From Microbacterium laevaniformans (GTDB lineage Bacteria; Actinomycetota; Actinomycetes; Actinomycetales; Microbacteriaceae), in the NCBI RefSeq assembly GCF_016907555.1, contig NZ_JAFBCE010000001.1:930001-994000 (forward strand): a stretch of 64,000 nt of DNA. The letters are read 5' to 3'. Below are positions 1 to 8,358 of this stretch, in pieces (position 1 is the first letter of the stretch; each line of letters opens with the position of its first letter). The notes under the pieces are model-generated. The model had not been told where the DNA came from and made no database searches. It saw only the letters and a list, made by a program, of their open reading frames with translations. The position numbers were made by a program, and so were the translations under genes.

Positions 1-1
1 C

Positions 2-562
2 CAGACAGCCGGCACGACGGCAGCGGAGATCGTCGCGACCTACGGCGAAGGCGATCTGCGCCGCATCTTCGAACGCTACGGCGAAGAGAAGCTCGCCGGA
101 CGCTACGCACGGGCCATCATCTCCGCGCGCGCCGACGCTGCGATCGAGCGCTCCGGGCAGCTGGTCGACATCCTCGTGGCGGCGACGCCGGTCGCGGTGC
201 AGCGCGAGGGACGCGGCCACCCCGCCAAGCGTGTCTTCCAGGCCCTTCGCATCGAGGTGAACGCCGAACTGTCGGTGCTGGAGCGTGCCCTCCCGCCGAG
301 CATGGACCTGTTGAACGTGGGCGGACGCATCGTCGTCATGAGCTACCAGTCGCTCGAGGATCGTCTCGTCAAGCGCGTGTTCGCGGATGCCGCGGCATCC
401 ACCGCGCCGGTGGGACTACCCGTCGAGCTTCCCGAGCACGCTCCGCGATTCCGGCTCATGGTCAAGGGCGCCGAGCTGGCCTCCGAAGAAGAGAAGGCAC
501 GCAATCCGCGGGCCGCACCCGTGCGCCTGCGCGCGGCCGAACGCATCCGGGAGGCGGCATGA
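2..562 (+). CDS. rsmH: 16S rRNA (cytosine-1402-N4)-methyltransferase RsmH (MraW), 5' partial
   Basis: The frame is open from base 2 to the TGA at 560-562, so only about the C-terminal 186 residues are present. RsmH methylates N4 of C1402 in the 16S rRNA decoding centre and is usually the second gene of the dcw cluster. Family stretches are clear: GEGDLRRIFERYGEEKLAGR, GHPAKRVFQALRIEVN, LNVGGRIVVMSYQSLEDRLVK, and a C-terminal NPRAAPVRLRAAERI. The SAM-binding N-terminal half lies outside the window. The stop overlaps the start of the next gene in ATGA. The frame contains the perfect 16-bp palindrome GGATGCCGCGGCATCC at 385-400, which is discussed in the findings. Confidence 0.95.
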   Translation, partial: QTAGTTAAEIVATYGEGDLRRIFERYGEEKLAGRYARAIISARADAAIERSGQLVDILVAATPVAVQREGRGHPAKRVFQALRIEVNAELSVLERALPPSMDLLNVGGRIVVMSYQSLEDRLVKRVFADAAASTAPVGLPVELPEHAPRFRLMVKGAELASEEEKARNPRAAPVRLRAAERIREAA

Positions 563-1164
563 GCGTGCCGGCAGAGAGCAACCTCGATCCGTTCGTGGGG
601 GCGGCTCCCCTTCCGTTGCGCACCCCGGGGGAGCCGGCGCGACGCCTCCACGCGGTCGAGCAGCCCGCGCCGCGACGGCGTCCTCGGCTCGTCTACGGCA
701 TCGTCGCGGTCAGCGGTGCGCTCCTGATCGGCGGCGCGCAGATGGGGCTGTCGATCCTGACGACGCAGTCCTCCTACGAGCTGTCGACGCTCAGCGATCA
801 GCAGCGCAGTCTCGACTGGCAGAAGCAGATGCTGCAGGACAGCATCGCCGGCCTGAGCTCGCCGCAGTACCTCGCCGCGAATGCGGAGGCGATGGGCATG
901 GTCACCGGCCAGGCGCCGACCTATCTGCGGCTCAGCGACAACGCCGTCATCGGCACGGCCGCCGGCCTGACCGGTGCGAGCGCGGTGAACGCGCTGAGCA
1001 AGGCCGCCGTCGGCAACGCCCTCGTCAGCGGGCGTCCGCTCGTCGGAGACCCCGCGGCGAGCCTCGGCGCGACCGGCGGCAGCTCCGTGGTCGACAAGGC
1101 CATCCCTGATACGCCGACACCCCCCGCCATCGCCGACGGTCTACCCGTCCCCGCCACACACTGA
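559..1164 (+). CDS. FtsL-like septal membrane protein
   Basis: The product has 201 residues. A proline- and arginine-rich cytoplasmic N-terminus (about 1-48) precedes one transmembrane helix (about 50-70, LVYGIVAVSGALLIGG). A short coiled-coil-like extracytoplasmic segment follows (LSDQQRSLDWQKQMLQDSIAGL), then a low-complexity Ala/Gly/Thr tail. Position between rsmH and ftsI, the ATGA overlap with rsmH and the single-pass layout with a leucine-heptad region match FtsL, which bridges FtsQ/DivIC and the FtsWI synthase. FtsL sequences diverge strongly, so the call rests mainly on synteny and topology. ftsI follows after 4 bp, so the three genes are probably co-transcribed. Confidence 0.75.
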   Translation: MSVPAESNLDPFVGAAPLPLRTPGEPARRLHAVEQPAPRRRPRLVYGIVAVSGALLIGGAQMGLSILTTQSSYELSTLSDQQRSLDWQKQMLQDSIAGLSSPQYLAANAEAMGMVTGQAPTYLRLSDNAVIGTAAGLTGASAVNALSKAAVGNALVSGRPLVGDPAASLGATGGSSVVDKAIPDTPTPPAIADGLPVPATH

Positions 1165-1168
1165 ATCC

Positions 1169-2980
1169 ATGACGACACGAGCAACTCGCAGCCCGCGGCG
1201 CCGCACCGTCGTCGCCCTCGCCGTCGTCCTGGTGGTGCTGTCCGCCTTCGTCGTGCGTCTGGTGGACATCCAGGTGGTCAACGCGCGCGAGCACGTCGAC
1301 GATTCCGAGCAGTTCGCGACCGGGGCCAAGACCACGCTCTACGGCGCGCGCGGCGAGATCGTCGACGACAACGGCGTCGTCCTCGCCAGCAGCACGACGC
1401 TCTACGACGTGCAGATCGACCCCATGCTCGCGGCGCAGGGAGCCGTGCAGACCGATGCCAGCGGCAACGCGATGACGGATGCCGACGGCAAGAACATCAT
1501 GACTCCGTGGACCGACGTGGCCCCCAAGATTGCCGCCATCACGGGCCAGTCGACCGCCGACGTCGAGAAGATCGTGTCCGACGCGCTGGCCGAGAACTCG
1601 GCGTCGCGCTTCGCGTATGTGAAGCGGTACGTCTCCACCGAGGAGTATCGCGCGCTCGCGGCGCTGAAGCTCCCGTTCCTCACCTTCCCCCTCCACCCCG
1701 CCCGGGCCTACCCCGACGGTGCGGTCGCCGGCAACCTCATCGGCTTCGTCGGCTCCGACGGCGACCCGTTGGAGGGACTGGAGTCTCTGCAGAACTCGTG
1801 CCTCCAGGCAACGGACGGCTCGCTGACCTACCAGCGCGGTGCCGACGGCGTGATCATCCCCGGCACCGAGGTCGAGAAGCCGGCCGTCAACGGCGGCACG
1901 CTCAAGCTCACGATCGACAGCGATCTGCAGTGGTTCATGCAGCAGCTGATCTCCGAGGAGACGGCGCGCTACCAGGCCGACTGGGGCGGCATCATCGTCA
2001 TGGAGGCGAAAACCGGCAAGATCCGCGCCCTGGCCGAGACCAACACGGTCGACCCCAACGATCCCGGCGCCTCCGACCCCGACAATCGCGCTTCGCGGCT
2101 GCTTCGCGTCTCCTACGAGCCGGGATCGACGTTCAAGCCCGTGACGGCCGCCACCGTCATCGAGCAGGGCGGTCTCACGCCGACCTCCACGGTCGAGACG
2201 CCAGACCGCATCCAGTTCCCCAACGGTGCGGTGATCAACGACTCCGAGAGTCACCCCACGCAGAACCTGACGCTCACCGGCGGGCTCGTGGAGTCCTCCA
2301 ACGTCGCCATGTCGCAGTTCGGCGCGCAGGTTCCCGCCGAGACGCGCTACGACTACCTGAAGCGCTTCGGCGTGGGCGACGGCACAGCGCTGAACTGGTC
2401 GGGCGAGCCCACCGGAGAAATCCGCGACGCCTCCACCTGGGACAACCAGACCTTCTACACGACGACCTTCGGGCAGGCCTTCACGGTAACCCCGACGCAG
2501 GTGACGAGCCTGTTCCAGACGATCGCCAACGGCGGAGTGCGGATGCCGGCACAGCTCGTGGAATCCTGCACGAAGCCCGACGGCACCGTCGTCACGCCGA
2601 CCTTGCCCGCCCCCGTCCAGGTCATCAAGCCGCAGACCGCGGCCGAAGTCTCCCAGATGCTCGAGAACGTCTACGCCCAGGGCACGCTCGCCGATGACAT
2701 CAAGATCCCCGGCTACCGACTGGCCGTCAAGACGGGTACCGCTCAGATTCCGGACGGCCACGGCGGCTACAAGGACAACCTCTTCATGACCTCGCTGGCC
2801 GGTTACGCCCCGGCTGATGATCCGCAGTACGTTGTGTTGACCCTTTTCAACGAGCCGAAGACCAACACGATGTCTTCGGCCAACCGCTCGGTCTTCAAGA
2901 AGGCCATGACCCAGGTGCTGGCGCACTACCGGGTGATGCCCTCGGGCTCGGACACCCCGCTGCTGCCCGTGACACAATGA
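1169..2980 (+). CDS. ftsI: Septal transpeptidase FtsI (class B penicillin-binding protein 3)
   Basis: The product has 603 residues. A basic N-terminus leads into one transmembrane anchor (about 13-32), then a PBP dimerisation domain beginning near YGARGEIVDDNGVVLAS, then the transpeptidase domain. All three penicilloyl-serine motifs are visible: S320-T-F-K323 with the nucleophile Ser320, S376-S-N378, and K521-T-G-T524. FtsI cross-links peptide stems at the septum together with FtsW. It starts 4 bp after the ftsL-like gene without a convincing ribosome binding site, which suggests translational coupling. Only 40 bp separate its stop from murF; the murE gene usually found here is absent. Confidence 0.96.
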   Translation: MTTRATRSPRRRTVVALAVVLVVLSAFVVRLVDIQVVNAREHVDDSEQFATGAKTTLYGARGEIVDDNGVVLASSTTLYDVQIDPMLAAQGAVQTDASGNAMTDADGKNIMTPWTDVAPKIAAITGQSTADVEKIVSDALAENSASRFAYVKRYVSTEEYRALAALKLPFLTFPLHPARAYPDGAVAGNLIGFVGSDGDPLEGLESLQNSCLQATDGSLTYQRGADGVIIPGTEVEKPAVNGGTLKLTIDSDLQWFMQQLISEETARYQADWGGIIVMEAKTGKIRALAETNTVDPNDPGASDPDNRASRLLRVSYEPGSTFKPVTAATVIEQGGLTPTSTVETPDRIQFPNGAVINDSESHPTQNLTLTGGLVESSNVAMSQFGAQVPAETRYDYLKRFGVGDGTALNWSGEPTGEIRDASTWDNQTFYTTTFGQAFTVTPTQVTSLFQTIANGGVRMPAQLVESCTKPDGTVVTPTLPAPVQVIKPQTAAEVSQMLENVYAQGTLADDIKIPGYRLAVKTGTAQIPDGHGGYKDNLFMTSLAGYAPADDPQYVVLTLFNEPKTNTMSSANRSVFKKAMTQVLAHYRVMPSGSDTPLLPVTQ

Positions 2981-3020
2981 CGACACCGTGACGCGCCACC
3001 GCGCGTGAGGAACAAAGCCT

Positions 3021-4433
3021 ATGATCCGGATGACGCTCGCCGAGGTCGCCGCCGCTGTGGCGGGCACCCTGCACCCGGCCCCCCACGACACCCCCGACAC
3101 GGTGGTCGACGGCAACGTCGACACCGACTCCCGCGAGATCCGCGTCGGTGACATCTTCGTGGCCAAGCCCGGAGAAGTCACCGACGGCCACAACTTCGTC
3201 GCCGGGGCCGTCGCCTCCGGCGCCGTCCTCGCGATCGTCGAGCAACGCGTGGAGGCGCCGGTCAGTCAGATCGTCGTCGCGGACGCCGTCGCCGCCCTGT
3301 CCGACCTCGCGCGCACGGTGGTCGCCGCCGTGCGCGATCGCGGGCGACTCAAGATCATCGGCATCACCGGATCCAACGGCAAGACCACCACGAAGAACAT
3401 GCTCGCCCGCATCCTCGAGGGAGAGGGCGAGACCGTCGCCCCGCGCGGGTCGTTCAACAACGAGGTCGGCGCGCCCCTGACGATGCTGCGGGTCGGGGAA
3501 GACACCCGCTTCCTGGTCAGCGAGTTCGGCGCATCCGGCCCCGGAGAGATCGCGAAGCTCGCCGGACTGGTCACCCCCGACGTCGGCGTCGTCCTCATGG
3601 TGGGACTGGCCCACGCGGGAGGCTTCGGCGGCGTCGAGGCGACGCTGAAGGCGAAGACCGAACTCGTCCAGGCGGTGCGCCCCGGTGGAGTCGCCGTCCT
3701 CAACCGAGATGACGCGCGTGTCGCCACGATGGCCGACGTTGCGGCATCCCGCGGTGTGGACGTGCGGTGGTTCGGGAGGGGATCCGCCGCCGATGTGCGC
3801 GCCGAGGACGTCGAGGTCACGGCCGCCGGCACGACGTGCACCATCGTGGCCCCCGAGGGGCGGTGGCCGCTGCGGCTGCGTGTCCTCGGGGAACATCACG
3901 TCATGAACGCGCTGGCCGCGTTGACCGCCGCGCGCGAGCTCGGGGTCGCACTCGACGCGGCGATCGCACGGTTGGAGACGCTCGAGATCGCCGAACGCTG
4001 GCGGATGCAGCCGATGGGCTCGGAGCGGGTCCGCATCATCAACGACGCGTACAACGCGAGCCCCGACTCGATGGCCGCGGCCCTGCGTACGCTCGCACAG
4101 ATCGCCGGCCCGGGCGAGCGCAAGGTCGCCGTGCTGGGAGCGATGAGCGAGCTCGGCGAGCTCGCTGGCGAGGAGCACGACCGCGTCGGCCTGCTCGCGG
4201 TGCGTCTGCGCATCGAACGCATCGTCGTCGTCGGCCGCGACGCCCGCCGTCTGTACCTCGCCGCCATCGGCGAGGGCTCGTGGGACGGCGAAGCGGTCTT
4301 CTTCGAGACGTCCGACGACGCGTTCGAGTATCTTCGCGGTGAGCTCCGCGACGGCGACCGAGTGCTCGTGAAATCGTCCAACTCCGCGGGCCTGCGGCAC
4401 CTCGGCGATCGTCTGGGAGAATCGTTCTCGTGA
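3021..4433 (+). CDS. murF: UDP-MurNAc-tripeptide--D-Ala-D-Ala ligase MurF
   Basis: The product has 470 residues, the usual size. It adds D-Ala-D-Ala to the cytoplasmic UDP-MurNAc tripeptide using ATP. The N-terminal substrate domain carries DTDSREIRVGDIFVA, the central domain has the ATP loop G114-ITGSNGKTTT, and the C-terminal domain contains IINDAYNASPDSMAAAL, the MurF counterpart of the ligase D-x-x-H region. The ATG at 3021 is preceded by GTGAGGAACA as ribosome binding site. The stop overlaps mraY in GTGA, which shows tight coupling to the next biosynthetic step. Confidence 0.97.
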   Translation: MIRMTLAEVAAAVAGTLHPAPHDTPDTVVDGNVDTDSREIRVGDIFVAKPGEVTDGHNFVAGAVASGAVLAIVEQRVEAPVSQIVVADAVAALSDLARTVVAAVRDRGRLKIIGITGSNGKTTTKNMLARILEGEGETVAPRGSFNNEVGAPLTMLRVGEDTRFLVSEFGASGPGEIAKLAGLVTPDVGVVLMVGLAHAGGFGGVEATLKAKTELVQAVRPGGVAVLNRDDARVATMADVAASRGVDVRWFGRGSAADVRAEDVEVTAAGTTCTIVAPEGRWPLRLRVLGEHHVMNALAALTAARELGVALDAAIARLETLEIAERWRMQPMGSERVRIINDAYNASPDSMAAALRTLAQIAGPGERKVAVLGAMSELGELAGEEHDRVGLLAVRLRIERIVVVGRDARRLYLAAIGEGSWDGEAVFFETSDDAFEYLRGELRDGDRVLVKSSNSAGLRHLGDRLGESFS

Positions 4434-5539
4434 GATCACTGCTGGCGGCTGCGACGATCTCGCTCGCGTTCACCCTCTTTCTCACGCCGCTGTTCATCCG
4501 GCTGTTCGAGAAGCTCGGCTGGGGTCAGGTCATCCGCACCCCCGAGAACGCGCACAATCCCAGCCATCAGGCGAAGCGCGGAACACCCACCATGGGCGGC
4601 ATCGTCTTCATCGTGGGCTCGATCGTCGGCTACGTCGTCGGCACGCTGACCGGAGGAGCGCCGCCGTCGATCTCGGGCCTGCTCGTGATCTGGATGATGG
4701 TCGGATTCGGCATCGTCGGTTTCATCGACGACTTCATGAAGGTGCGCCAGCAGCGCAGCCTCGGTCTGTCGGGGTGGCGCAAGATCGTCGGCCAGGTGCT
4801 CGTCGCGGTGCCCTTCGGCATCATGGCGCTGAACTTCCCCGACGCACGGGGGGAAACGCCGGCGTCCCCGTACGTCTCCTTCTTCCGCGACATCCCCATG
4901 CTGTCGTTCTTCGCCCTGGGAGCGGTCGTCGGCTGGATCGTGTATCTGATCTGGATCACGTTCATCTCTGTCGCGTGGTCGAATTCGACCAATCTCACCG
5001 ACGGACTCGACGGCCTCGCGACCGGATCCGGCATCTTCACCGTTTCCGCGCTGAGTCTCGTGACCTTCTGGCAGTTCCAGCAGCGCTGTGCGAGTGAGGC
5101 GCTCGTGAACGCCTACGTCGGCGGCTGCTATGCCACGCCCGACCCGATGGACCTCACGATCATCGCGGCATCCTTCGTGGGTGCCCTCGTGGGCTTCCTC
5201 TGGTGGAACGCGCCCAAGGCGAAGATCTTCATGGGAGATGTCGGTTCGATGGCCATCGGAGGTGTGATCGCCGCAATGGCGATCCTCGCGCGCGCCGAGC
5301 TGCTCTCCGTCATCATCGCCGGCGTCTTCATCATCGGGCCGGGGTCGGTGATCCTGCAGCGCATCTACTTCAAGGCCACCGGCGGCAAGCGTCTGTTCTT
5401 GATGAGCCCGTTCCACCACCACCTCGAGATGCGCGGCTGGCCCGAAATCACGATCGTCGTGCGCATGTGGATCATCGCCGGCATGCTCGCGGTGACCGGC
5501 GTCGCCCTGTTCTACGTCGAATGGCTGTCGGCGCTGTGA
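4430..5539 (+). CDS. mraY: Phospho-N-acetylmuramoyl-pentapeptide-transferase MraY
   Basis: The product has 369 residues with about ten transmembrane helices. MraY transfers phospho-MurNAc-pentapeptide to undecaprenyl phosphate, forming lipid I at the inner face of the membrane. Signature stretches are GTPTMGGIVFI, the Mg-binding aspartates in GFIDDFMK, NLTDGLDGLATG, KIFMGDVGSMAIG and the histidine-rich cytoplasmic loop SPFHHHLEMRGW. The start is GTG at 4430, overlapping the murF stop by GTGA. The final codons overlap murD. Confidence 0.97.
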   Translation: MRSLLAAATISLAFTLFLTPLFIRLFEKLGWGQVIRTPENAHNPSHQAKRGTPTMGGIVFIVGSIVGYVVGTLTGGAPPSISGLLVIWMMVGFGIVGFIDDFMKVRQQRSLGLSGWRKIVGQVLVAVPFGIMALNFPDARGETPASPYVSFFRDIPMLSFFALGAVVGWIVYLIWITFISVAWSNSTNLTDGLDGLATGSGIFTVSALSLVTFWQFQQRCASEALVNAYVGGCYATPDPMDLTIIAASFVGALVGFLWWNAPKAKIFMGDVGSMAIGGVIAAMAILARAELLSVIIAGVFIIGPGSVILQRIYFKATGGKRLFLMSPFHHHLEMRGWPEITIVVRMWIIAGMLAVTGVALFYVEWLSAL

Positions 5540-7122
5540 CCGGCACCCGCGACCTCGACGCCCTGCGCAGCTGGAATGCGCACTGGCGCGGACTGCGCGT
5601 CGCCGTCCTCGGTCTGTCGATGACCGGGTTCTCCGTCGCCGACACCCTCGCGGAGCTCGGCGCGGAGGTCCTCGTGCTCAGCGAGTCGGCGAGCGAGGAG
5701 TACGCACGGCTTCTGCCCGTGATCGGAGCGCGCCTGCACGTGGGTGCGCTGAGTTCCGTTCCGGCCGAGCTCGTCGACTTCGACCCCGAAGTGGTCGTCG
5801 CCTCGCCCGGCTTCGCGCCCCACCATCCGGTCATCGCCTGGACACGCGAGCGGGGCACGGCGCTGTGGGGAGACATCGAGCTCGCCTGGCGCGTTCGCGA
5901 CAAGGTTCTGCGCCCGGACGGCACGCCCGCGGATTGGGTGCTGATCACCGGTACCAACGGCAAGACGACGACGACCCAGCTCACCGCGACGATGCTCGTC
6001 GCCGGCGGACTGCGTGCCGCGCCGTGCGGCAACATCGGCGTACCGATCCTGGACGCCGTGCGTGACCCGAGCGGGTTCGACGTGCTCGTCGTCGAGGTCT
6101 CCAGTCATCAGCTGTGGTACCTCTCACTGCAGGAGGGATCGGAGCCGGTGTCGCCTTTCGCGAGCGTGTGCCTGAACCTCGCCGATGACCACCTGCAGTG
6201 GCACGGCTCATTCGCCGCGTACCGCGATGCGAAGGCGGTCGTGTACCAGCACACGCGCGTCGCCTGTGTCTACAACAAGTCCGACGTCGCGACCCGCATC
6301 ATGGTCGAAGAAGCCGATGTCGTCGACGGGTGTCGCGCGATCGGCTTCGATCTCGGGGTTCCAGGTCCGAGCGATCTCGGCATCGTCGACGGGATCGTCG
6401 TCGACCGCGCCTTCCTGGAGGATCGACGCACCAGCGCGCTGGAGATCACCACGCTCGACGAGCTCGCCGCTCAGGGCCTGAACGCTCCACACATCGTCGC
6501 GAACATCCTCGCCGCGTCCGCGCTGGCCCGCGCGCTGGATGTGCCGCCCGCGCGCATCGCGGAGGCCCTGCGCAGCTTCCGGCTCGATGCCCACCGCATC
6601 GAGGTCGTCGCCACCGCAGGCGGCATCACGTGGATCGACGACTCCAAGGCGACCAACCCGCACGCGGCCGCGTCATCGCTGGCGGCGTTCCCAGGAGCGG
6701 TCTGGGTCGTCGGCGGCGACATGAAGGGCGTGGACATCGGCGATCTCGTCGCCGCACGCGGTCCGAGTGTCAAGGCGGTCATCGTCATCGGCGTCGAACG
6801 TGCGCCGATCACGGAGGCGTTCGCGCGACACGCGCCGGCCATTCCCGTCATCGAAGTCGACCACGCTCAGACTGAAGACGTCATGGCAGACGTGATCGCT
6901 GCGGCGGCACGGATCGCCCGTGACGGTGACGTGGTCCTCCTCGCCCCCGCCGCGGCATCCTTCGACCAATTCGACTCGTACGCCGACCGCGGTCGCCGCT
7001 TCGCGAAGGCCGTGCGGGAATGGACCTCCTCGTCCGCCCCGCAGACACCGAACGAGACCGGCGCGACAGACGGAGGGGGAGCCGATGACCACGACGACCT
7101 CGCCGACCCGTCCGGCCGCTGA
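5536..7122 (+). CDS. murD: UDP-N-acetylmuramoyl-L-alanine--D-glutamate ligase MurD
   Basis: About 528 residues from GTG 5536, which overlaps the mraY stop in GTGA as in the neighbouring junctions; ATG 5521 in the same frame would add five residues. MurD adds D-glutamate to UDP-MurNAc-L-Ala. The N-terminal Rossmann-like domain opens with LRVAVLGLSMTGFSVAD. The ATP loop is G139-TNGKTTTTQ, followed by VEVSSHQL and NLADDHLQWH, and the C-terminal domain has WIDDSKATNPHAA, the diagnostic MurD motif. The open frame continues upstream of 5521 inside mraY, but that part is shadow. Its 3' end overlaps ftsW by 38 bp. Confidence 0.95.
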   Translation: MTGTRDLDALRSWNAHWRGLRVAVLGLSMTGFSVADTLAELGAEVLVLSESASEEYARLLPVIGARLHVGALSSVPAELVDFDPEVVVASPGFAPHHPVIAWTRERGTALWGDIELAWRVRDKVLRPDGTPADWVLITGTNGKTTTTQLTATMLVAGGLRAAPCGNIGVPILDAVRDPSGFDVLVVEVSSHQLWYLSLQEGSEPVSPFASVCLNLADDHLQWHGSFAAYRDAKAVVYQHTRVACVYNKSDVATRIMVEEADVVDGCRAIGFDLGVPGPSDLGIVDGIVVDRAFLEDRRTSALEITTLDELAAQGLNAPHIVANILAASALARALDVPPARIAEALRSFRLDAHRIEVVATAGGITWIDDSKATNPHAAASSLAAFPGAVWVVGGDMKGVDIGDLVAARGPSVKAVIVIGVERAPITEAFARHAPAIPVIEVDHAQTEDVMADVIAAAARIARDGDVVLLAPAAASFDQFDSYADRGRRFAKAVREWTSSSAPQTPNETGATDGGGADDHDDLADPSGR

Positions 7123-8326
7123 CGATCCCGACGACGCCGCGACGTCGGGCTTCGCCGCACGCGTCTCCCTGGGACGCGTGTTCGCTCCGGTGTCCAGCGA
7201 GTTCCTGCTCGTCGCCTCGACCGCTCTGCTGCTGACGGGGTTCGGACTCATGATGGTCCTGTCCGCGACGATGGCCTCCGCCATGGCCGCCGGTCAGAGC
7301 CCGTTCGAGGTCGTCATGAAGCAGGCGATCTTCGCCGTCATCGGCATCCCGCTCATGTTCATCGCGAGCAGGCTGCCCGTCACGTTCTGGAAGCGGATCG
7401 CCTGGCCCGCTCTGATCGCGGCCACCTGCTTCCAGATGCTCGTGTTCGTCCCGGGCCTCGGCGTGGCCAACGACGGCAACCAGAACTGGATCCAGATCGG
7501 CGGCATTCAGGCGCAGCCCTCCGAGTTCCTGAAGCTCGCCCTCGCGCTCTGGCTCGGCTACGTGCTGTTTCGCAAGCAGACGCTGCTGGGGTCCTGGGCC
7601 CACGTGTTCATCCCGGTCGTTCCCGTCGGCGGTCTCGTGATCGGACTGGTCGCGGTCGGCAGCGAGGATCTGGGCACGGGAATGATCCTCATGGCGATCC
7701 TGCTGGGCTGCCTGTTCTTCTCGGGTGTGAAGCTGCGCATCTTCATCATCCCGCTCGTCGTCGTCGTTGTGGCCGCCGTGTTCTTCGCGGTGACCAACTC
7801 GAACCGCATGGCGCGCATCATGAGCAGCTTCGTCAACTTCGACTCGATGGACTGCTACAACGCGGCTGTCGGTGACTGCTATCAGGCGGTGCACGGCGTG
7901 TGGGCCCTCGCCAACGGGGGGCTGTTCGGACTCGGGCTCGGAAACTCCCGCGAGAAGTACGGCTGGCTGCCGGCGCGGTCGAACGACTACATCTTCGCGA
8001 TCCTCGGTGAGGAACTCGGACTCGTCGGCTGCGCCGTGGTGCTCCTGCTGTTCACGGTGTTCGCGATCGCCGCCTTCCAGATCATCCGTAAGACCCGCGA
8101 CCCCTTCATCCGCATCGTCACGGGCGGCATCATCGTCTGGATCGTCGGGCAGGCCCTCGTCAACATCGGTGTCGTCCTGCGTCTGCTGCCGGTTCTGGGG
8201 GTGCCGCTGCCGTTCATGTCACAGGGCGGTACCTCGCTGCTGTCGGTCCTGTTCGCCTGCGGTGTGCTGCTGTCCTTCGCGCGGACGATCCCCCGTCGGT
8301 CCCGCTTCGACCGCGACCGCCGCTGA
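7085..8326 (+). CDS. ftsW: Septal peptidoglycan polymerase FtsW (SEDS family)
   Basis: The product has 413 residues with about ten membrane helices. FtsW polymerises glycan strands from lipid II and works with FtsI. The SEDS features are visible: NQNWIQIGGIQAQPSEFLKLAL in the central loop, then the large periplasmic loop ending in GLGLGNSREKYGWLPARSNDYIF and AILGEELGLVG, and finally PLPFMSQGGTSLLSVL. ATG 7085 is chosen because a strong GGAGGGGGAG ribosome binding site precedes it; upstream codons in the same frame lie inside murD. The 38-bp overlap with murD makes independent expression unlikely. Confidence 0.95.
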   Translation: MTTTTSPTRPAADDPDDAATSGFAARVSLGRVFAPVSSEFLLVASTALLLTGFGLMMVLSATMASAMAAGQSPFEVVMKQAIFAVIGIPLMFIASRLPVTFWKRIAWPALIAATCFQMLVFVPGLGVANDGNQNWIQIGGIQAQPSEFLKLALALWLGYVLFRKQTLLGSWAHVFIPVVPVGGLVIGLVAVGSEDLGTGMILMAILLGCLFFSGVKLRIFIIPLVVVVVAAVFFAVTNSNRMARIMSSFVNFDSMDCYNAAVGDCYQAVHGVWALANGGLFGLGLGNSREKYGWLPARSNDYIFAILGEELGLVGCAVVLLLFTVFAIAAFQIIRKTRDPFIRIVTGGIIVWIVGQALVNIGVVLRLLPVLGVPLPFMSQGGTSLLSVLFACGVLLSFARTIPRRSRFDRDRR

Positions 8327-8345
8327 GTCGCTGTCCCGCCGCCGG

Positions 8346-8351
8346 TAGGCT
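8346..8351 (+). promoter_or_regulatory. -10 box of murG
   Basis: TAGGCT lies 7 nt before the murG GTG. Transcription would begin at or next to the start codon, giving a leaderless murG mRNA in addition to read-through from ftsW. No clear -35 was identified. Confidence 0.5.
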
Positions 8352-8358
8352 CTCTCGG

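Noticed and set aside
1025..3193. Minus-strand open frame of 722 codons opposite ftsL and ftsI
   Set aside because: Spans two real genes and a junction, composition typical of antisense frames.
5203..5535. N-terminal extension of MurD
   Set aside because: In-frame codons lie within mraY and do not resemble MurD; the family start is at the GTGA junction.
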